From Bog-473 sp963726135 (GTDB taxonomy: Bacteria > Actinomycetota > Acidimicrobiia > Acidimicrobiales > RAAP-2): DNA of 64,000 nucleotides. The notes under the pieces are model-generated. The model was not told the DNA's origin. It did no database searches and worked only from the letters and a program-made list of their open reading frames with translations. Every line of letters starts with the position of its first letter. Position 1 is the first letter of the stretch. The position numbers were made by a program, and so were the translations under genes. Location of the stretch: the NCBI GenBank assembly GCA_963726135.1, contig CAVSBE010000008.1, positions 248,001-312,000 of the forward strand, given 5' to 3'. Positions 63,277 to 64,000 of this stretch are shown here, piece after piece.

Positions 63277-64000
63277 GATCCCCTCGACGATCTTCGTCCC
63301 TTGCCTCTCCCCGCATGGAAGCTGCAAGGTTCGTTCCGGGACATTCGCTACGAGGTGGGCGACGGCATCGCAAAGCTCACGATCTGCCGCCCGGAGCGGC
63401 GCAATGCGTTCCGGCCCCAGACGCTGTTCGAGCTGACCGAGGCCTTCACGATGGCTCGCGACGACCCGGACGTCGGCGTGATCATCCTCTGCGGCGAGGG
63501 CCCGGATGCCTTCTGCTCGGGCGGGGACCAAAAGATCCGAGGTGACGATGGCTATATCGGCGACGACGCGGTGGCGGACCGCGGCATCGGGCGCCTGAAC
63601 GTGCTCGACCTCCAGATCCTGATGCGGCGCACTCCCAAGCCGATCGTGGCCATGGTCGCTGGCTACGCCATCGGCGGAGGCCACATCTTGCACCTGGTCT
63701 GTGACCTCACCGTCGCCGCCGACAATGCCCGGTTCGGCCAGACCGGACCCAAGGTCGGGAGCTTCGACGGAGGCTACGGCTCGTCCATCCTGGCCCGCAC
63801 GATCGGACTCAAGCGGGCGAAGGAGGTCTGGTTCCTGTGCCGCCAATACGGTGCGGAACAGGCGCTCGACTGGGGTCTCGTCAACACGGTGGTGCCGCTG
63901 GAGGACCTCGAGCGCGAGACCGTGGCGTGGTGCCGGCAGATGCTGACGCTGTCGCCGATTGCCCTCCGGATGATCAAGGCGGGGATGAACGCCGCCGATG
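63247..64000 (+). CDS. menB: 1,4-Dihydroxy-2-naphthoyl-CoA synthase MenB, C-terminus cut by window edge
   Basis: This crotonase-fold enzyme closes the second ring in menaquinone synthesis. Characteristic pieces are ICRPERRNAFRPQTLFELTE, FCSGGDQKIRG, VAMVAGYAIGGGHILHLVCD (oxyanion hole), RFGQTGPKVGSFDGGYGSSI and EVWFLCRQYGAEQALDWGLV with NTVVPLE, which are MenB-specific among crotonases. The frame is open to the window end, so some 40 residues are missing. The start is GTG 63247 or GTG 63256; both overlap the menE ATG option on the other strand. Confidence 0.93.
   Translation, partial: MQTVVTGKPHDPLDDLRPLPLPAWKLQGSFRDIRYEVGDGIAKLTICRPERRNAFRPQTLFELTEAFTMARDDPDVGVIILCGEGPDAFCSGGDQKIRGDDGYIGDDAVADRGIGRLNVLDLQILMRRTPKPIVAMVAGYAIGGGHILHLVCDLTVAADNARFGQTGPKVGSFDGGYGSSILARTIGLKRAKEVWFLCRQYGAEQALDWGLVNTVVPLEDLERETVAWCRQMLTLSPIALRMIKAGMNAAD

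Overview
The window is high-GC, almost fully coding DNA from an actinobacterium. The pointers are a bacterial proteasome activator, ergothioneine genes, an MptB-type mannosyltransferase, a DUF3040 protein, SepF and DivIVA without FtsA, an ECF41 sigma factor with its carboxymuconolactone decarboxylase partner, and menaquinone genes. I lean towards the class Acidimicrobiia, but that is inference. No phage, insertion sequence, CRISPR array, rRNA or tRNA gene was seen.

Layout. 1-5.5 kb: envelope glycan genes (truncated MptB-like mannosyltransferase, UDP-sulfoquinovose synthase, YfhO-like membrane protein). 5.5-7.7 kb: ergothioneine genes egtB-egtD. 8-10.7 kb: an ABC exporter under a His-rich PadR regulator. 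10.9-24.4 kb: accessory metabolism and stress genes (MsrA, two oxidoreductases, a DHA2 exporter with a C-terminal regulator domain, GlcNAc kinase and a GH4 glycosidase, DUF2254, an HxlR/carboxymuconolactone decarboxylase pair, CapA, a tyrosine phosphatase and an acyl-CoA ligase). 24.5-28 kb: LapA, DUF3040, ROK kinase, HNH protein and a lipoate-ligase relative.

28.4-47.8 kb is the division and cell wall (dcw) cluster: mraZ, rsmH, ftsL, ftsI, murE, mraY, ftsW, murG, murC, murB, ftsQ, ftsZ, yggS, sepF, yggT, divIVA, then a DksA-like protein, lspA and rluD. Most genes are coupled by ATGA/GTGA overlaps. A 10-bp-periodic TGG array upstream of mraZ looks like the MraZ operator, and ftsZ has its own near-consensus promoter. 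murF and murD are missing from their usual places. 47.8-57.5 kb holds a sigma factor, a histidine phosphatase, an Rrf2 regulator, a phosphodiesterase-like enzyme, the proteasome activator, dnaE and two unknown proteins. 57.5-64 kb holds a YyaL-like protein, an SDR, the ECF41 operon with a textbook promoter, and divergent menE and menB (cut by the window end).

A striking property is a series of single-base frameshifts that interrupt otherwise well-conserved genes. rsmH, murG, murC, murB, ftsQ, a GH4 enzyme, DUF2254 and menE all need one or more +1 corrections, densest at 37.6-41.5 kb. Because murG, murC, murB and ftsQ should be essential, surplus bases left by sequencing or assembly are the likeliest explanation. 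Coordinates of these genes are given start to stop across the shifts.
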